DNA of 64,000 nucleotides. Source: Neostapfia colusana (lineage: Eukaryota > Streptophyta > Magnoliopsida > Poales > Poaceae). Below are positions 58,781-64,000 of this stretch, piece by piece. The notes under the pieces were generated by a model. That model saw only the letters and a program-made list of their open reading frames with translations, ran no database searches and was not told the DNA's origin. The stretch's first letter is position 1. The number at the start of each line of letters is the position of its first letter. Location: the NCBI GenBank assembly GCA_030760725.1, contig JASWHV010000008.1, positions 57,759,671 to 57,823,670 of the forward strand. The letters run 5' to 3'. The position numbers and the translations under genes were made by a program.

Positions 58781-61700
58781 ATGGTTCGCACCAGGACCAC
58801 GCACTAGGTTGGTGGCTCTAGCCAAGGTGGAGGCGATGACTCCCAGCCACCGGCCTACGACAGCACCCCGCAGCAGCAGCCACCACCGCCGCCTCCGCTT
58901 ACTCTAGCGGATGTGATAGCGGCATTGGTGGGAGGTCGTGAGGAGCAGACCGACCTGCTCCGCACGATCGTGCAGAATACGTCCCAGGCGGGGGGACGTC
59001 AAGAGCGAGGGCCTCGTGAGCCCCGCGAAGTGTCGTACTCGGATTTCATGAGTACGCACCCTCCAGTGTTCACCGAAGCTGAAGAACCACTGGAGGCTGA
59101 CAACTGGCTGCGGACCATCGAGTCCAAGTTTGGGCTGCTCCAGTGTACGGAGCGGCAGAAGACCCTGTTCGCAGCACAGCAGCTCCACGGTGCCGCTGGT
59201 GCGTGGTGGGCGAATTATGCCGCCTCTCGTCCAGCTGGCCATGCCGTGGAATGGCAAGAGTTCCGGGAGGCGTTCCGCGCCTATCACATCCCTCCCGGAA
59301 TAATGAAGAGGAAGTTCCAAGAATTTTTGGAACTGAAGCAGGGCGGGAGGAGTGCCCACGACTACTCCCGTGCCTTCAACCATCTGGCGCAGTATGCGTC
59401 AGACTATATCTCCACGGAGGAGAAGAAGAGGGAGCATTTCTATCGGGGGTTACACCCCGAAATGAAGACGCACCTCGTTCAGTGGAATCGCGGCACATTC
59501 AACGACTTAGTCAATGCCGCGATCATGCAAGAGGACGCTCAGAGGGAGTTGGCAGCTGAGCAGAGGAAGCGCAACGCTCCACCTAGCAGCGGTGGTGGCG
59601 CGCCTCAGAAGTACTGTATGGTGTATCGGACACCATCCGGGCAGCAGTGGCGTCCACCGGCGCGACCTCAACAGTTCGGGGGACGTTCATTCCAAGCACC
59701 CCCGTTCCGTCCGCCGATGCCACCACCAAGACAGCAACAGCAGCAGACGGTACCCCGTGCGTTTCCACCGCCACAACGCGCCCCGGGATTCCGTCCACCG
59801 ATCAGCGGAGGACCGCCCCGTTTCACCTGCTTCACGTGTGGCCAGGCGGGCCACTTCGCGAAGGACTGTCCCCAGGGGCAGCAGAGCAGCGGGCAAGCCC
59901 AGCTCCAGGCCGGTGCTCGAGGCCGACCTCTGGTGAAGAAGGTTGGTCAGCGGACTGGTGGCGTCCGCAACCTCGACAATGAGGACGCCCCAGAAGGAGA
60001 CAACGTGCTGGCGGGTATGTTCACTCTCAACCATCAAGCTATCATCATACTTTTTGATTCTGGTGCAACCCACAACTTCATTAGTGCATCATATGTGGCT
60101 AAGCATCAGCTGGAAGCCTTTCCAACCGAGTGTTCTTATATGATATGCTCACCGGGAGGAAAGATTTCAGCAACTATGATGGTTCCAAAAGCACCACTGT
60201 GCTTAGGTGGGGAGATATATCCCACCACTATGATTATCTTAGGGGGGCAGAAGATTGATGCAATCTTGGGGATGTCATGGCTAAGTTACCATGGCGTTGT
60301 CCTGGAAACTTTAACACGGACGGTTCACCTCAACTCCCCATTACACCGTCCGCAGTCCCTCCAATTAGATAATCCAGTCAGAGAGGTTTCAGCGATCAAT
60401 AGTGCTGAGGCTCTCAAGTTAGAAGACATCCCCGTAGTCCGGGAGTATCCTGACGTGTTCCCGGATGATCTTCCGGGCATGCCACCTGAGCGGGATGTCG
60501 AGTTCAAGATTGAACTTGCATCCGGGACTACGCCCATATCACGGAGACCATACAAGATGGCTCCAAATGAGCTGGCGGAACTGAAAGAACAGCTCAATGA
60601 TCTGTTGATCAAGGGTTTCATTAGGCCGAGTTCCTCGCCTTGGGGATGCTCGGCGTTGTTCGTGAAGAAGAAGGATGAAACCCTGAGGCTGTGTGTGGAT
60701 TACCGGCCGCTCAACGCCGTCACCATCAAGAATAAGTACCCACTGCCCCGAATTGACATCTTGTTTGATCAACTTGTGGGGGCAAGTGTATTCTCAAAGA
60801 TGGACCTTCGCTCTGGATATCACCAGATCAAGATCCGGGCGGAGGATATCCCGAAGACGGTGTTCTCGACGAGATACGGCTTATATGAATATCTCGTCAT
60901 GTCCTTTGGTCTCACAAATGCTCCAGCCCATTTCATGTATCTCATGAACTCGGTGTTCATGCCGGAGCTGGACAAGTTCGTGGTAGTGTTCATCGACGAT
61001 ATCTTGGTTTACTCCAAGACAGAAGCCGAACATGCCAAACATTTGCGGATCGTTCTTCAACGATTACGAGACCACAAGCTCTACGCCGAGTTCAGCAAAT
61101 GCGAGTTTTGGATCAGCCAAGTGCCATTCTTGGGACATATCATCTCCGCAGAAGGCATTGCGGTTGACCCAAGTAAAATAGAGCAAGTGCTGAAATGGAA
61201 AGCTCCCACTTCAGTTCATGAAGTCAGAAGCTTCCTCGGGTTAGCGGGATACTATCGGAGATTTATTCCAAGTTTCTCCAAGCTCGCTAAACCGATGACA
61301 GAATTGCTGAAGAAGGGGACGAAGTATGTTTGGAACACGGCATGTGAAGGAGCCTTCCAAGCATTGGTGAAGCATCTCACAACAGCCCCGGTCTTAGCTC
61401 AGCCGGATACAACAAAGCCCTTCGACGTGTATTGTGACGCGTCCGGTATTGGGCTTGGCTGCGTGTTGATGCAGGAAGGACGTGTGGTCGCTTATGGCTC
61501 ACGCCAACTTCGGAACCATGAGCAGCACTACCCGACTCACGATCTTGAACTTGCTGCCGTGGTGTTGGCGCTGAAAATGTGGAGGCACTATCTCCTGGGG
61601 AACTTGGTGCATCTCTACACCGACCACAAGAGCTTGAAATACATTTTCACCCAGAAGGAGCTGAACATGAGGCAGAGGAGGTGGTTAGAACTGATCAAAG

Positions 61701-63305
61701 ATTATGAGATTGAGATCCATTACCACCCCGGCAAGGCGAATGTGGTTGCCGACGCGCTGAGTCGGAAATCACATGTCCATCACCTCACCATTACACCGGT
61801 GGAGGAGGAAGAGCCAAGTTTATACTTGGTTCCTTATGGATCGCTGTACAACCTTGCCCTCGTCCCTACTATTAGGGAGGACATCATTGCAGCTCAGAAA
61901 AATGATAAAGGCATGGCACATCTCCGGAGACGGATTGACAATGGGGAGATCAAAAGTTTCCGGAAAGATGATGAGGGGACGCTGTGGTTCAATGACCGCA
62001 TAGTCGTACCCCGGGACATGGAACTGAGGAAGAAGATCCTCGACGAAGCCCACTTGTCTAAATACTCCATTCATCCGGGCAGCAACAAGATGTACCAAGA
62101 TTTGAAACGGAAATTTTGGTGGACACGGATGAAGCGGGAGGTAGCAAAGTACGTATCCGAGTGTGATACGTGTAGACGAGTGAAGGCTGATCATATGAGG
62201 AAATCAGGGCTGCTGCTACCCCTGAAGGTCCCGGCATGGAAATGGGAAGATGTGAGCATGGATTTCATTGTGGGATTACCCCTAACAGCCAACAAGCATG
62301 ATTCCATATGGGTAATCGTTGATCGGTTAACCAAGACGGCTCACTTCATTCCGGTAAATACACGTTACAATGCCGACAAATATGCGGAGCTATACATAGC
62401 GAAGATTCTATGCCTATACGGGGTACCCAAGACCATTGTCTCAGATCGAGGTGCATTATTTGTATCTCGCTTTTGGGAGCAGCTACACGCTGCATTGGGT
62501 ACTAAGTTGATCAGGAGCTCCGCTTATCACCCTCAAAGAGATGGCCAGACAGAGAGGGTGAATCAAGTTCTGGAAGACATGTTGAGAGCATGTGCCATCC
62601 ACCATGGTAGGAACTGGGATAATCACCTACCATTGGCGGAATTCTCGTACAACAACGGCTATCAGGCGAGTATCAAGATGGCACCCTACGAAGCTCTCTA
62701 CGGTCGCAAGTGCCGCACCCCATTAAATTGGTGCGAGTCCGGTGAAAGGGTCACATTCGGGGTTGATGTGGTGAACGACGCCGAAGAGCGCGTTCGGACA
62801 ATTCAAGCCAATTTAAAAGCCGCTCAATCCCGGCAGAAGAGCTACGCTGATAAGAGGCGTAGGCCGTTGCACTTTGACGTTGGGGAACACGTGTACCTAC
62901 GCGTGTCTCCGATGAAGGGCGTGCACCGGTTCGGTGTGAAGGGGAAGCTCGCTCGCCGTTTCATTGGACCCTATGCTATCACCGAGAAGTGCGGACCAGC
63001 GGCGTATCGATTGGAGTTACCGGCAGCGCTTGCTGGTGTCCATGATGTTTTTCATGTTTCGCAGCTGCGAAAATGTGAAGCATACGGCTGCTGTATATAC
63101 CGAAGACATCGGCGAGCTGAAACCGGATTTAACATATGATGAGTATCCGGTGGGAATTCTTGATGAGAAAGCCAGGACCACACGCAGCAGAACGTTGTGG
63201 TTCTACAAAATACTCTGGAGCAACCACACCGCCGAAGAAGCGACATGGGAGAGCGAGGAGTTCCTTCGCTCAAATTACCCGGAGTTCATGGCTTCTCAAC
63301 ACGGG
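58781..63305 (+). pseudogene. Gag-pol of element D, nearly complete but with a stop and a frameshift
   Basis: The gag ATG at 58781 is followed by TAG at codon 9 (58805-58807); the frame is then open to 63139 without another early ATG. Domains (residues from 58913): gag, CCHC C306-C319, protease D382, then RT with FIDD, RNase H, integrase HHCC, MDF and SDRG, with QRDGQTE where B has QTDGQTE. Near 63074-63080 the frame shifts relative to B, so the original frame ends in unrelated residues at 63139 while the chromodomain continues in another frame to a stop at about 63306. Otherwise highly similar to B and A throughout pol. Probably inactive as it stands, though enzymes might be supplied by relatives. 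Confidence 0.93.
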
Positions 63306-63340
63306 TAAGTCCCTATTACATCGCTATCTCTTCTTTTATA

Positions 63341-63374
63341 ATCTCGGGACGAGATTCTTTTAAGGGGGGAGGGA
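63341..63374 (+). other. Hairpin and polypurine tract of element D
   Basis: ATCTCG (63341-63346), GGA, CGAGAT (63350-63355), then TCTTTTAAGGGGGGAGGGA to the LTR start. Confidence 0.88.
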
Positions 63375-64000
63375 TGTAAAAGCCCAAGAAAAGGGACTTG
63401 CAAAAACTTTTCTGCACCTCACAACACCACAGTTTTGTTGTGGATAGATTGTGAAATATGGTGAAGAGCAAGTAACCTCCATCAAAGGAGTGATTAGAGG
63501 GGAAAGTCTTCAATTTCACAAAGTAGGGTTTATACACATATGATCACACATGGGAGGGAAATTTCAAACTGTTGCATTCAAATTCATGATTGCAGCAGCT
63601 AAAACAAGGAGCAAAGGGCATAATTGGATTCCTTGGGTTCAATTTAGTGGGGAGACAAAGTTTCAATAATTTTTGAAAAGATTTGCTACCCATTTTTCCC
63701 AAAAGGATCCAAATATGCCAAGAATTCAAATATACATTTGAATTTGAGGGAGATTTGCCAAACCATACCAATTTAGCTCAGATTGACATTTCCAACATTT
63801 GAATTCATCATTTATCCAGTTTTGGAGATCTTTTGAGAAGTGGTAGGGCACTGGCCAGTGGGGCCCACATGTCATAGGACTTAGTTGGCTTAATCCCTAA
63901 GCAATGTGATCGGGTTGCACTCCACCGGGAGAAGCACCGAGCGACACCGCTGGGGGGGGAGCCGGACGCCACCTCCTGCTGGATTTCATGCGCTGGCGAG
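63375..64000 (+). repeat. 3' LTR of element D (first 626 bp, cut by window end)
   Basis: TGTAAAAGCCC onward. Matches 52878-53503 with two substitutions and one G-run difference. Confidence 0.95.

Larger units (their letters stand above)
52878..64000 (+). mobile_element. Element D: young Ty3/gypsy chromovirus inserted in gag of C (right end outside window)
   Basis: 5' LTR 52878-56938, primer site, leader, gag-pol, polypurine tract and the first 626 bp of the 3' LTR. The left flank TTTTG (52873-52877) should be the target duplication, but the other copy is beyond the window. The visible parts of the two LTRs differ by two substitutions (53326/63823 and 53386/63873) and a one-base G-run length change. 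Confidence 0.93.

Noticed and set aside
1..64000. CRISPR arrays, rRNA genes, bacterial operons
   Set aside because: No regular spaced repeats or rRNA sequence. The content is plant nuclear and mostly retrotransposon.

Overview
The window is nuclear DNA of a grass (Poaceae), probably a panicoid. The evidence is the retrotransposon types, their initiator-methionine tRNA primer sites, a GC-rich intron-containing plant gene, CACTA and hAT miniature elements, and deeply nested LTR retrotransposons. I cannot name the species. By my reading only one ordinary host gene is complete: a three-exon cis-prenyltransferase on the minus strand (12651-13782). Most of the rest is mobile DNA.

Layout. 1-10489: a CACTA-type miniature element, a Copia-like LTR, a decayed Ty3/gypsy pol with its 3' LTR (element E, plus strand), then the leader and 5' LTR of a minus-strand relative (element F). 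10490-17516: the low-copy island, with the prenyltransferase, a possible fragment of another gene, two hAT miniature elements with perfect 8-bp target duplications, a small CACTA element, and Copia-like LTR remnants. 17517-64000: a stack of nested Ty3/gypsy chromodomain elements (Tekay/Del type, LTRs of 3.4-4.2 kb). Element A (minus) is the oldest host. Its right LTR was hit by a C-family element that left a solo LTR (28423-31844, TSD ATAAA) and by element B (32593-48019, TSD AGTAT). A deletion at about 48079-48083 joins the rest of A to a truncated element C (minus). Element D (plus, 52878 to beyond the window) sits inside the gag of C.

Element B looks young and possibly competent. Its two 4042-bp LTRs show no difference wherever I compared them, its gag-pol frame is open over about 1518 codons with all catalytic residues, and it carries an extra 314-codon gene (orf0) before gag. 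Element D is also young but has a stop near the start of gag and a frameshift near the end of pol. A, C and E are broken by stops and frameshifts.

The most interesting signal is inside the LTRs. All six LTR types visible here (A, B, C, D, E, F) share an architecture that looks like a small spliced transcription unit: a stretch of about 280-550 nt free of ATG on the transcribed strand, then a mini-exon of 69-116 nt ending at a GC-type 5' splice site (AAG|GCAAG), then a terminal exon whose phase matches the mini-exon and which ends at a stop codon about 180-255 bp before the LTR end. In B and D the mini-exon keeps PEVLDF with synonymous third-position changes, and in B, D, E and F the terminal exon ends in a W-E motif. 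Splice-acceptor-like sequences also lie directly before the gag ATG in A, B and D and before orf0 in B. I infer that these elements use splicing from LTR donors to bypass a leader of about 6 kb, and that the LTR itself may encode a small protein. The start codon of that protein is not identified.
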